Below, one piece after another: positions 1 through 6,376 of a stretch of 6,444 bases of DNA. Position numbers and translations under genes: made by a program. This DNA is from Candidatus Omnitrophota bacterium (lineage in GTDB: Bacteria; Verrucomicrobiota; Verrucomicrobiia; Limisphaerales; UBA1319): assembly GCA_023473405.1 (NCBI GenBank), contig JAMCZD010000157.1, positions 1-6,444 of the forward strand. The letters run 5' to 3'. A model generated the notes under the pieces. It had not been told where the DNA came from and searched no databases. It worked only from the letters and a program-made list of their open reading frames with translations. How positions within the stretch are numbered: position 1 is the first letter of the stretch; every line of letters begins with the position of its first letter.

Positions 1-83
1 GCCGCACCGCGGAATCGCTGAAAAAGGCTGGCCAGAACATCCTCGAACAACTGAAAAAGACGCTCCCGGGAAATCAAAAGTAA
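1..83 (+). CDS. C-terminal end of an unidentified protein (5' truncated)
   Basis: The frame that starts at base 3 is open from the window edge to a TAA at 81-83 and encodes 26 residues, beginning RTAESLKKAGQN and ending KKTLPGNQK. The segment is rich in Lys, Leu, Glu and Gln with helical spacing (ESLKKAGQNILEQLKKTL), so it looks like an amphipathic C-terminal helix with a short polar tail. The other two + frames are either stopped or give implausible protein. Too little is left to name a family. It is called a gene end because of its composition and because a weak terminator-like hairpin with a T-run follows directly. Confidence 0.55.
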   Translation, partial: RTAESLKKAGQNILEQLKKTLPGNQK

Positions 84-112
84 ACCCGCGAAGCGCACGG
101 AGGTTTTTATTT
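83..112 (+). terminator. Possible weak intrinsic terminator after the partial gene
   Basis: Directly after the TAA, bases 83-106 can fold into an interrupted stem (aaacc paired with ggttt, inner gcg paired with cgc, with unequal internal bulges), running into a T-rich stretch (tttttattt at 104-112). The position and T-run fit a terminator, but the stem is imperfect. Confidence 0.3.
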
Positions 113-444
113 AATTCAGGTCCGTTCGCTTGGCCTCACACCTGTGCGATGCGCGTTGCGCAAAAGCAGCTTGATCCCTGGCCTGAAAACTGCTGTTGTT
201 ATTTTGTTATACCTGTGCTTTTGGGGAAGCGGCAGGAGAAACGTGCCCGGCACCGGACGGCTATGAAGCAACGAACATTCCGTGCCTGGAGTTGAACCAT
301 GTCGATGCAAGTCCGAAGTTCCGCGCGGGGAATCGCAGCGATCCACAGGGTCTGGATCATCTTGAGCTTGTTGCGGGGCCGTCTTCTATCCTGTGGGATG
401 AGAACGGCGGACCGGATTTTCCCGCCAGACGTGATTTGCGCAAC
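84..444. other. 361-bp stretch without a convincing gene
   Basis: The frame used by the LTD pseudogene stays open upstream to about 187. The translation there (for example FCYTCAFGEAAGETCPAPDG) has no recognisable domain and sits before a clear signal peptide at 445, so I read it as untranslated or decayed sequence. I found no tRNA, riboswitch or clear promoter. The only other candidate is the 49-codon ORF at 299-448, listed separately. Confidence 0.5.
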
Positions 445-448
445 ATGA
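299..448 (+). CDS. Doubtful 49-aa ORF overlapping the LTD pseudogene start
   Basis: An ATG at 299 is preceded by GGAG at 288-291, a well placed ribosome binding site with a 7-nt spacer. The ORF encodes about 49 residues (starts MSMQVRSSARGIAAIHR, ends PPDVICAT), and its TGA at 446-448 overlaps the ATG at 445 of the next ORF in an ATGA junction, as in translational coupling. The product is basic with a short hydrophobic patch (VWIILSLL) and matches nothing I recognise. It may be a chance ORF. The good Shine-Dalgarno and the stop/start overlap are the only support. Confidence 0.2.
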   Translation: MSMQVRSSARGIAAIHRVWIILSLLRGRLLSCGMRTADRIFPPDVICAT

Positions 449-970
449 GGCGGTCGCGGAAATTGTTTGTCTTTCTATTTCCGGCGTGGGTCATTGCGAC
501 TGTCCACCTGGCGGCGCAAGTGGTCATCAACGAAATCATGTTCCACCCGGATCTCAGCAACAATGGCCAGGCCATTGAATTGGAGGATGCCGCCGGGCGC
601 CGGATCGGTTGGGTCCCCTACTCCGCCGAGGGCGATTGGGCGGTGCGGCGCGAGGGTGAGGCGTATCCGGGCCATCCCGACTGGTGGCGCGGTTGGGAAT
701 GGACAACATGGGCGGATGGTGGAGGCGAATCCATCGAGCTAATGAACCCTGCTTTGCCCAATCAATACGGGCAGAATTGGGCGGCCAGCAGAACCGACGG
801 CGGCACACCGGGTGGTCCCAATTCCGTGGCTTCAAATGACATCCCCCCCGATGATTCTCGAGGTTCATCATCGACCGGCTTTTGGGAATATACCGATACA
901 CGCCTTTCCGCCGGCGTCCGATTTTACGTGTCATCATCAAATGCTCTCCCTGATTGTTACTTATGAATAG
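445..970 (+). pseudogene. Secreted lamin-tail-domain protein, degraded
   Basis: From the ATG at 445 the frame gives 173 residues to a TGA at 964-966. Residues 1-24 form a signal peptide (MRRSRK, then a hydrophobic stretch, then HLAA). The mature part opens with QVVINEIMFHP, the usual first strand of an LTD. It then jumps straight to NNGQAIELEDAAGRRIGW and later GGESIELMNPALPNQYGQNW and GGTPGGPNSV, which are end-of-domain motifs in such proteins. The middle of the domain, where the 'EYIELYNP...GW' strand normally lies, is absent. At residues 133-135 the frame crosses seven C (843-849). Dropping one C turns the continuation into IPPMILEVHHRPAF, which resembles the linker that usually follows LTDs, until a TAG at 968-970. 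Relatives are normally several hundred residues long. I infer a pseudogene. A sequencing error in the C-run could explain the frameshift but not the missing core. Confidence 0.65.
843..849. repeat. C7 homopolymer at the apparent frameshift
   Basis: Seven consecutive C bases sit where the LTD reading changes from family-like (NSVASNDIPP) to unrelated sequence. Reading past it in the alternative frame restores PPMILEVHH. Such runs are prone to replication slippage and also to sequencing or assembly error. Confidence 0.7.
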
Positions 971-980
971 TTGCACCCTT

Positions 981-3308
981 ATGAAGCGAATAGCCGGCCT
1001 GCATGTAGTCTCGATTCTAATCGGACTGCTGACGCAAACCGCAAACCAAGCCTATGGCGCTGTCATCCTGAATGAGGTCCTGGCCGATAACGCCACTCTT
1101 CGCGATCAATCGGGCAACGCGTCCGATTGGATCGAACTATACAACACCGGCACTGCGGATGTCAGCCTGGCAGGAATGAGCCTGACCGATGATCCCGCCA
1201 ATCCGCACCGTTGGCAGTTCCCCGAAGGCGCCGTGATTCATCCGCAAGATTATTGGATTATCTACTGCGATGGAGGCCTGTCCGCATCCCCGTGGAACAC
1301 CGGGTTCGGCCTGAATGCCGGCGGCGATGCAGTTTACATGTTTGATCAAGCCACCAACCTGGTTGATTCGGTCGTATTCGGCATGCAGCTACCTGACCTG
1401 TCCATCGGCCGCCTCGAGGTCGCCGGGGGCGCCTGGGCCTTAATGAAGCCCTCGTTGTCCGCCGCCAATATACCGGTAGTCATGGGCAACGTTTGGGGGC
1501 TCAAGATCAACGAATGGATGGCTTCGAATAGCTCCGGTGGCGATTGGTTCGAGTTGTTCAATCCAGATTCAAATCCGGCTGCCCTGGGCGGCCTTTACTT
1601 GAGCAATAGCCTCCGAAAAGATCCATATAAATATCGGATTCCCGACCTTTCGTTCATCGGGACCGGTTCCACTGCCTTCCAGCAGTTCACAGCCGACGAT
1701 TCCGCTGCCAGTGGCGCTAACCATGTCAGCTTTAAGCTGGACGTGGCTGGAGACGAGATCGGCCTTTTCGCCGGGACCGGGCAGGCGATTGACTATGTCA
1801 CCTTCGGCCCACAAACAACCGATGTGTCCGAGGGTTTGTTGCCGGACGGATCCGCCAACGTCGTTGCGTTTGTCGCCACGGCATCGCCGGGCAAGAGCAA
1901 CTTTCTTCTGTTGTCCAACGCCGTCATCAACGAGATTCTCTCCCACACCGATCCGCCACAAGAGGATGCGATCGAATTATACAACCCAAGCTCCGCTGAC
2001 GCCGATATTGGCGGCTGGTACCTGAGCGATAGCCCCTCCAATTTCAAAAAGTTCCGTATCCCCTCCGGTACCACCTTGCCAAGCCACGGTTACGTGGTTT
2101 TCTATGAACATCAGCTTACCAATTCCGCCGTTCCGTTCACGTTCAATTCCTCGGATGGCGACGGCGCCTATCTGTCGGCGGCGAATGCAGCCGATGTTCT
2201 GACCGGTTATCGCGCCGAAGCCAAGTTCGGCCCGGCTGCCAATGGGGTTTCATTCGGTCGCTACACCAACAGCGTCGGCAAAGTCGATTATGTCGCACAA
2301 ACCATCGTCACCCTCAATGCCGCCAATTCCGGGCCGTTGGTGGGGCCCATCGTCATAAACGAAATCATGTATCACCCCCCTTCTCCGCCGGGCGATACCA
2401 ACAACAACACCCTCGATGAATACCTCGAGCTTTACAATATCTCATCCCAGGTCGTCCCGCTCTACGATCCACTCGAACCAACCAACACCTGGAGAATCCA
2501 GGGCGGTATCAGTTACCGTTTCCCAACCGGCACTAGCATCCCCCCGGGCGGCTATATCTTGCTGGTCAATTTCAATCCGCAAACCGATCTCGTCACCCGC
2601 GCCGATTTTATCGCCAAACTCGGCTTGATCTCAAACCTGCTTGTCCTCGGCCCTTATTCTAAAAACCTGGGTAACACCGGTGATAAAGTGGAATTGCAAA
2701 AGCCCGATCCCGTCCAAGGTCAAGGCCATATTAACCAGGGATTCGTTCCGTATATCGAAGTGGATAAGATCGAGTATTCCAACACCGCGCCTTGGCCAAA
2801 CGCCGATGGCACTGGCCAGAGCCTGCAACGGAAGGATGCCTTCGCCTATGGCGATGACCCCGCCAACTGGTTCGCCGGCTCACCTTCAGCCATGCATCGC
2901 AATCACGGCGGTGTGATCGACCACGATGCCGATGGCCTCCCTGATGATTGGGAATTGGCCTATGGGCTGGACCCAACTGATCCCACCGATTCCACCCGCG
3001 ACCTGGATGCAGATGGAAAAACCAACCTCCAGGAGTACTGGGCCGGGACAAACCCGCTCGATCCCCACAGCTCCTTTAGTGTGGCGATGACCTGGACAGC
3101 CAACGGCCTAAGCCTGAGTTTTACCGCCGCGGCTGACAGGTCTTACTCGGTTCAATACCGTGACTCGATGGAGACCGACGGTTGGCTTCCCATGGCCGAC
3201 ATTAGCTCTGCCCCGACAAATCATGCGGTTGAAGTAATGGATAACCAGGCTGGCCAGAAAAGCCAACGTTACTATCGCATCGCGGTTCCATCAACACCGC
3301 TCCCGTGA
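981..3308 (+). CDS. Exported four-LTD protein with Asp-rich (TSP3-like) repeats
   Basis: The product is 775 aa, exported or cell-surface, of unknown role. Residues 1-26 are a signal peptide (MKRIAGLHVVSILIGLL...ANQAYG). Four lamin-tail-like beta modules follow, each opening with a V/I-x-N-E strand: about 28-165 (VILNEVLADN, then DWIELYN), 174-307 (LKINEWMASN, DWFELFNP), 314-450 (AVINEILSHT, DAIELYNP) and 457-640 (IVINEIMYHP, EYLELYN). Residues 647-695 hold two Asp-rich loops (DHDADGLPDDWE and DLDADGKTNLQEY) of the thrombospondin-type-3/EF-hand-like kind, probably binding Ca2+. Residues 698-771 form a small beta domain ending QRYYRIAVP, common at the C-termini of large verrucomicrobial secreted proteins. 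No CotH kinase, hydrolase or other catalytic domain is visible, so a structural or adhesive role is inferred. ATG 981 is chosen because MKR directly precedes the hydrophobic core. An in-frame ATG at 963, overlapping the previous TGA, would add six residues. No clear ribosome binding site precedes either start. Confidence 0.85.
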   Translation: MKRIAGLHVVSILIGLLTQTANQAYGAVILNEVLADNATLRDQSGNASDWIELYNTGTADVSLAGMSLTDDPANPHRWQFPEGAVIHPQDYWIIYCDGGLSASPWNTGFGLNAGGDAVYMFDQATNLVDSVVFGMQLPDLSIGRLEVAGGAWALMKPSLSAANIPVVMGNVWGLKINEWMASNSSGGDWFELFNPDSNPAALGGLYLSNSLRKDPYKYRIPDLSFIGTGSTAFQQFTADDSAASGANHVSFKLDVAGDEIGLFAGTGQAIDYVTFGPQTTDVSEGLLPDGSANVVAFVATASPGKSNFLLLSNAVINEILSHTDPPQEDAIELYNPSSADADIGGWYLSDSPSNFKKFRIPSGTTLPSHGYVVFYEHQLTNSAVPFTFNSSDGDGAYLSAANAADVLTGYRAEAKFGPAANGVSFGRYTNSVGKVDYVAQTIVTLNAANSGPLVGPIVINEIMYHPPSPPGDTNNNTLDEYLELYNISSQVVPLYDPLEPTNTWRIQGGISYRFPTGTSIPPGGYILLVNFNPQTDLVTRADFIAKLGLISNLLVLGPYSKNLGNTGDKVELQKPDPVQGQGHINQGFVPYIEVDKIEYSNTAPWPNADGTGQSLQRKDAFAYGDDPANWFAGSPSAMHRNHGGVIDHDADGLPDDWELAYGLDPTDPTDSTRDLDADGKTNLQEYWAGTNPLDPHSSFSVAMTWTANGLSLSFTAAADRSYSVQYRDSMETDGWLPMADISSAPTNHAVEVMDNQAGQKSQRYYRIAVPSTPLP

Positions 3309-3321
3309 GCTTAGCCTATAA

Positions 3322-3621
3322 CCGTTTTACCGATTACTAACCCCGAGGTTTCGCAATGCCGCTCAGCGGGATTGCCGGCTATCGACAAATTCCCCGGCCA
3401 TCGCGACCGGCGCCGACGGCCTAAACATGGGCGCCTTGTTTCCAGTCGGCAGCAGCCTGGTGGATACCGATGCCGACGGCATGCACGATCCTTGGGGACA
3501 AGCCAATAACTTTAATCCAATTGATCCCGCCGATGCCGCCCTGGACAGCGATGGCGATGGCATGATCAATTTGTTCGAATACCGTTGCGCCACCGATCCC
3601 CACGCCGCGCTGAGCGTCCTG
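3322..3621 (+). pseudogene. C-terminal fragment of an LTD/TSP3-type secreted protein
   Basis: A single frame, open from 3322, carries PFYRLLTPR (3322-3348) and, from the ATG at 3427, GALFPVGSSLVDTDADGMHD, then NPIDPADAALDSDGDGMINLFEY and ATDPHAALSVL (ending near 3621). The DTDADGMHD and DSDGDGMIN loops with the 'NLFEY..TDP' ending are the same Asp-rich repeat pair seen near the end of the intact 775-aa protein. There is no signal peptide, no LTD and no C-terminal beta domain. After SVL the sequence loses all family resemblance and enters a hairpin-rich block. The frame formally continues to 3903, but that part reads through repeat sequence and the 3' end of the opposite-strand gene. I infer a relic of a paralog. 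FYRLLTPR resembles the usual extreme C-terminus of such proteins and may belong to yet another remnant. Confidence 0.6.
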
Positions 3622-3655
3622 AATTGTACCGGATTAGCATACCGTTATTCCGGAC

Positions 3656-3770
3656 TTCAGTCGTGCGATACGGCATGTCGTAGTGCCGATTTCCAAATCC
3701 TCAACCCGTGCCCCGGCCCAACGCGATGCGGGTTGGAAACCCGCGATACAGCAGACTCGGAAGTCTGTAC
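3656..3770. repeat. Block of short hairpins, probable dispersed palindromic repeat
   Basis: Several small perfect dyads stand close together: cggca/tgccg (3671-3675 and 3684-3688), gattt/aaatc (3688-3699), gcgggtt/aacccgc around GGA (3728-3744) and cagact/agtctg around CGGA (3752-3767). The motif gcgatac(g/a)gca occurs twice, at 3665-3675 and 3743-3753, each time leading into a dyad. The minus-strand reading contains CCIAGFQPASRW, a string I associate with spurious small ORFs translated from intergenic repeats in verrucomicrobial genomes. I infer a REP-like dispersed element of unknown function. Its full borders cannot be set from one copy. Confidence 0.5.
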
Positions 3771-3828
3771 GCAAGACAGATTCGTTAGCCGGTCGGGCTA
3801 TGGGCGCGGCGCAGATTTCGGTCTCATA

Positions 3829-3862
3829 CAAGAAAATGCGCCAGTTGACATCAACTGGCGCA
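3829..3862 (-). terminator. Intrinsic terminator of the htrA-family gene
   Basis: A perfect 11-bp stem, tgcgccagttg (3837-3847) with caactggcgca (3852-3862), has a 4-nt loop. On the minus strand it is followed by TTTTCTT. It starts about 20 bp after the stop codon of the minus-strand protease gene. The plus-strand side has no T-run, so it works for the minus strand only. Confidence 0.88.
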
Positions 3863-3883
3863 CCTCTCGGAATGGCGGGGAGG

Positions 3884-5359
3884 CTAATCGCCGCTATCCT
3901 TGAGAATCACGAATTTGGCCGATCGACCGCTGATCAGGTTCAGAATCACTCCCTTTTTCAGGTCGGCCTGTTTTATTGCATCCCGGAATTCCTTGAGATT
4001 GGCTACCGGTTTTTGGTTGACCTCGGTGATGACATCGCCCGGCTTGACACCCTGTTTTGATGCCAGGCAACCGTCTTCGACCTCGGTCACAATAACCCCG
4101 GACGAACGTTCCACCCCGAATTGACCGGCTAATTCACGGCTTAATGTCTGTGCCTTGAGCCCCCAATCCTTCGGCTCTTCCTGTCCGGCGTCACGGTTCG
4201 CTTGGGTTATCGGCGCAGCTTCGTCAGTCCATTCTTCCGGCATGACCGCGATTTGCATGGCCTTGCTGCCCCGAACCACATCGAGGGTCACCGGTTGGCC
4301 GATCTTCTTCGACCGGACCTGGTTTTTCAATTCCTGCGCGGTGGCCACTTTCTGGCCATCCACGGCGGTAATGACATCGGCCGGTTGGAGATCGGACTTG
4401 GCAGCCGGTCCATCCGAAAGAATCGCGCGCACCACCACACCGTCACTAACCGCTTTGACAAGGTCCCGAAAATCCTTGTCTTCGCGCAGCGTGGTAATGC
4501 TTATGCCAAGTCGGGCCCGGGTGAATTTGCCCTGGCGGATCAATTGATCGGCGACCTCTTTCACGAGGTTGGACGGGACCGCGAATCCAATGCCGGTATG
4601 CAGGCCGCGGATCAAGGTGTTGATCCCGATCACTTCCCCGTCAATATTTGCCAGCGGCCCGCCGCTGTTGCCGGGATTAATGCTGGCATCCGTCTGGATA
4701 AAATCCTGGTCCATGGTGGCCCCGCCGGCATACGTGGGAATGACATGGGATCGGCCTTTCGCGCTGACATGCCCAAACGTCACACTGTAGTCCAGGTCGA
4801 ATGGCGCCCCAATCGCAATGGTAAATTCACCAACCCGGGTTTTGTCCGAATCCGCAAGTCGGGCGGCCCGAAGACCCTTGGCATCGATCTTGATAACGGC
4901 GATGTCCGATTGCGGGTCAACTCCGCGCACCGTTGCATCGTATTCCTCACCGTGCCCGTCCTTGAAACGCACCCGAATCTTCTCCGCGGCTTCCACCACG
5001 TGACTGTTGGTCAGGATGTAACCGTCTTCCCGGATCACCACTCCGGATCCTTGGCTGATGATCGGTTGGGGATTCACCCGCTGGTGCTCGCGCAGTTGAT
5101 CGCGGAATTGACGCGGCAACAGGTCGAGCATTGGATTGCCTTCGTCCAGGATTCCCAAACGCGATGGGTCTTGAGTGACCGTGATGACCACGACCGACGG
5201 GGACACCTTTTCCACAACCTGGATGAAGGCCTGATTAAGCTGCCGGGCCAGATCAAGCGCCGCGTTGTCCTCTCCGCCTTGGCTGGGAACCACGCCCGAA
5301 CCGAGGCTGCCCGCGACGGCAATCAGGACGAGCAAGGACATAAACCGATCGTTGCGCAT
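3884..5359 (-). CDS. htrA: HtrA/DegP-family periplasmic serine protease, two PDZ domains
   Basis: The product is 491 aa, the usual length for DegP/DegQ-type proteases, which degrade or refold damaged envelope proteins. Residues 1 to about 28 form an export signal (MRNDR, then MSLLVLIAVAGSLGSGVV) with no lipobox. The trypsin-like domain covers about 35-275. Its catalytic triad is visible as His120 in TNSHVVEA, Asp152 in QSDIAVIKI and Ser232 in NPGNSGGPL. A loop at 70-100 before GSGVVIREDG matches the regulatory LA-loop position. PDZ1 lies at about 284-373 (LGISITTL...GDVI-like PADVITAVDGQ) and PDZ2 at about 400-487 (SSGVIVTEVEDG, GVKPGDVITEVNQKPV), joined by a charged linker (DEAAPITQANRDAGQEEPKD). 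It is a single-gene unit with its own promoter candidate and terminator, divergent from the zinc-ribbon gene. ATG 5359 is chosen because it gives a basic n-region. A second ATG seven codons in (MSLLVL) is less likely. Which of DegP, DegQ or DegS it corresponds to cannot be told, but two PDZ domains argue against DegS. Confidence 0.95.
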   Translation of the reverse strand: MRNDRFMSLLVLIAVAGSLGSGVVPSQGGEDNAALDLARQLNQAFIQVVEKVSPSVVVITVTQDPSRLGILDEGNPMLDLLPRQFRDQLREHQRVNPQPIISQGSGVVIREDGYILTNSHVVEAAEKIRVRFKDGHGEEYDATVRGVDPQSDIAVIKIDAKGLRAARLADSDKTRVGEFTIAIGAPFDLDYSVTFGHVSAKGRSHVIPTYAGGATMDQDFIQTDASINPGNSGGPLANIDGEVIGINTLIRGLHTGIGFAVPSNLVKEVADQLIRQGKFTRARLGISITTLREDKDFRDLVKAVSDGVVVRAILSDGPAAKSDLQPADVITAVDGQKVATAQELKNQVRSKKIGQPVTLDVVRGSKAMQIAVMPEEWTDEAAPITQANRDAGQEEPKDWGLKAQTLSRELAGQFGVERSSGVIVTEVEDGCLASKQGVKPGDVITEVNQKPVANLKEFRDAIKQADLKKGVILNLISGRSAKFVILKDSGD

Positions 5360-5384
5360 GCCCTATCTTACCATGACTCAGGCA

Positions 5385-5414
5385 ATTAGAAAGCAACGAC
5401 TTGAAAAAGTTCAA
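5385..5414 (-). promoter_or_regulatory. Candidate sigma70-type promoter of the htrA-family gene
   Basis: Read on the minus strand, TTGAAC (5409-5414) and TCTAAT (5385-5390; 5 of 6 to TATAAT) are separated by 18 nt. This would start transcription about 20 nt before the ATG at 5359. It is judged by eye only. The -35 matches 4 of 6. Confidence 0.4.
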
Positions 5415-5415
5415 G
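5400..5415. promoter_or_regulatory. Inverted repeat over the htrA -35, possible operator
   Basis: The arms cttgaa and ttcaag are perfect 6-bp complements with a 4-nt spacer, and the right arm covers the candidate -35 of the protease gene. A repressor or activator site is possible. A chance dyad in A/T-rich sequence cannot be excluded. Confidence 0.3.
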
Positions 5416-5425
5416 AATTGTCCAC

Positions 5426-5440
5426 GAGTGTTTTTCACTC
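5426..5440. repeat. Small inverted repeat gagtg-T5-cactc
   Basis: Five-base perfect arms flank five T bases in the divergent intergenic region, 11 bp from the previous dyad. It is too short to be a convincing terminator and its role is unknown. Confidence 0.3.
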
Positions 5441-5477
5441 AAATTCTCAACCCCCACCCCCCCCATTGAGCCTAAGG

Positions 5478-5506
5478 TTGACTTGTTGGGCAACCATCCA
5501 TAACGT
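5478..5506 (+). promoter_or_regulatory. Candidate sigma70-type promoter of the zinc-ribbon gene
   Basis: TTGACT (5478-5483; 5 of 6 to TTGACA) lies 17 nt before TAACGT (5501-5506; 3 of 6), or 15 nt before CATAAC (5499-5504; 4 of 6). Either would give a leader of roughly 20 nt to the ATG at 5534. The good -35 and its position support it, while the -10 is weak. Confidence 0.4.
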
Positions 5507-5533
5507 GTGTTTCACGTAAGAAACAAGGTCACC

Positions 5534-6265
5534 ATGCTGGATGTCATTAAAAGGCTGTTAATATTACAGAAACGCGATCAAAAAATCATACAGGTGAAAG
5601 CGGAATTGGACAACCTGGGTCCACAACGCCAATTGCTTCGGGCCAAGACCGCTCGCGCCCAGTCCGACCTCGAAGCCGCGCGCTCTAAATTCCAGCAACT
5701 CGAGACCGAGCGCAAGAACGCCGAGTTGGAGGTTGATGGGAAAAAGCAATTCATCGCCAAATACTCCCTTCAGCAGTTTCAAACCAAAAAGAACGAGGAA
5801 TATCGGGCCCTCGCCCATGAAATTGAGCTCTGCCAGAACGCCATCAGCAAACTTGAAGACCGGCAGCTCGAACTCATGGAACAACAAGACGTGGTGCAAA
5901 AGGAGGTCGCTCAGACCGCCCGCACAGCCGCCGGAATGAAAAAAGAAGTCGAGACCCAACTGGCGCACCTGGATGAACGCGAGACTGAACTGCAAAAAAT
6001 GCTCGGCGATCTGAATACCGGCCGAGAGCAATTGGCCGAGGTGGTCGAAAACTCGACCCGGACTCGCTACGAACGGCTTTTGAAACACAAGGGTGAAAAG
6101 GTCATTGTGGGAATCGACCACGGCGTCTGCGGGGGGTGCCACATGACCCTCCCACCCCAAGTCCTGGTCACCTGTCAGGGCGACCAGGAGATCATGAGCT
6201 GCCCCAATTGCGGTCGCATTCTCTATTACTCGCCGGAAATGGACCTCGCTCCCAACTCTCAATAA
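5534..6265 (+). CDS. Coiled-coil protein with C4 zinc ribbon (COG1579 / zf-RING_7 type)
   Basis: The product is 243 aa, cytoplasmic. Residues 5 to about 175 form a long, charged helical coiled coil, including the KKNEEYRALAHEIE stretch (85-98) that is conserved at the hairpin turn in this family. The C-terminal zinc ribbon has ligands Cys199 and Cys202 (VCGGCHM) and Cys223 and Cys226 (SCPNCGRILYY). The length and the order of parts match the family, whose known members include Helicobacter HP0958/FlgZ and chlamydial CdsZ. They bind nucleic acid or act with flagellar or type III secretion parts. In this organism the partner is unknown and no secretion genes are nearby. ATG 5534 is preferred: AAGGT at 5525-5529 is a fair ribosome binding site and MLDVIKRLL is a typical family start. 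A GTG at 5507 would add nine unlikely residues. It lies in the same direction as the following citramalate synthase gene, 111 bp away. Confidence 0.9.
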   Translation: MLDVIKRLLILQKRDQKIIQVKAELDNLGPQRQLLRAKTARAQSDLEAARSKFQQLETERKNAELEVDGKKQFIAKYSLQQFQTKKNEEYRALAHEIELCQNAISKLEDRQLELMEQQDVVQKEVAQTARTAAGMKKEVETQLAHLDERETELQKMLGDLNTGREQLAEVVENSTRTRYERLLKHKGEKVIVGIDHGVCGGCHMTLPPQVLVTCQGDQEIMSCPNCGRILYYSPEMDLAPNSQ

Positions 6266-6376
6266 ATGCCTCGCGAAAGCCGGGTTCGAGACGCGGCTGC
6301 GGGCCTTTGGGCGCGGTTTTGGGCTTTCCAACCCACCGGTTATTGTCGTAATTAATCCTTTGTTGCGGTGTCTTTT
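6266..6376. other. Intergenic gap before cimA
   Basis: This 111-bp gap is GC-rich in its first half and A/T-rich in the second. No strong hairpin with a T-run and no convincing -35/-10 pair is visible, so co-transcription of the two genes is possible but not shown. Confidence 0.4.

Noticed and set aside
3356..3424. 22-codon ORF starting MPLSGIAGYRQ
   Set aside because: It is short, has no ribosome binding site, and is out of frame with the recognisable fragment covering the same bases.
3634..3831. Minus-strand 65-codon ORF containing CCIAGFQPASRW
   Set aside because: It coincides with the hairpin repeat block. The peptide is best explained as a translated repeat.
3656..3862. CRISPR array
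   Set aside because: The repeated motif is only 11 bp, occurs twice and is embedded in differing dyads. There is no regular repeat-spacer pattern and there are no cas genes.
3622..3903. Continuation of the TSP3 fragment ORF to 3903 as real protein
   Set aside because: After SVL the frame runs through the hairpin block, the terminator stem and into the 3' end of the opposite gene. No family resemblance remains.
4202..5389. Long plus-strand ORF (395 codons) opposite the protease gene
   Set aside because: It is the antisense shadow of a clear HtrA-family gene. Its translation has no domain and is rich in His, Arg and Gly, as expected for an antisense frame.
6278..6325. Terminator hairpin between the zinc-ribbon gene and cimA
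   Set aside because: Only broken pairings are possible (for example aaagcc with gggctt, far apart) and no T-run follows in the right place.
5564..6331. Long minus-strand ORF (255 codons) opposite the zinc-ribbon gene
   Set aside because: It is the antisense of a coiled-coil gene. Leu/Phe-rich output is typical of reverse-complemented Glu/Lys/Gln codons, and the sense strand has clear family motifs.
6266..6376. RNase P RNA or another structured RNA downstream of the zinc-ribbon gene
   Set aside because: The gap is only 111 bp, far too short for rnpB, and no conserved core is visible.
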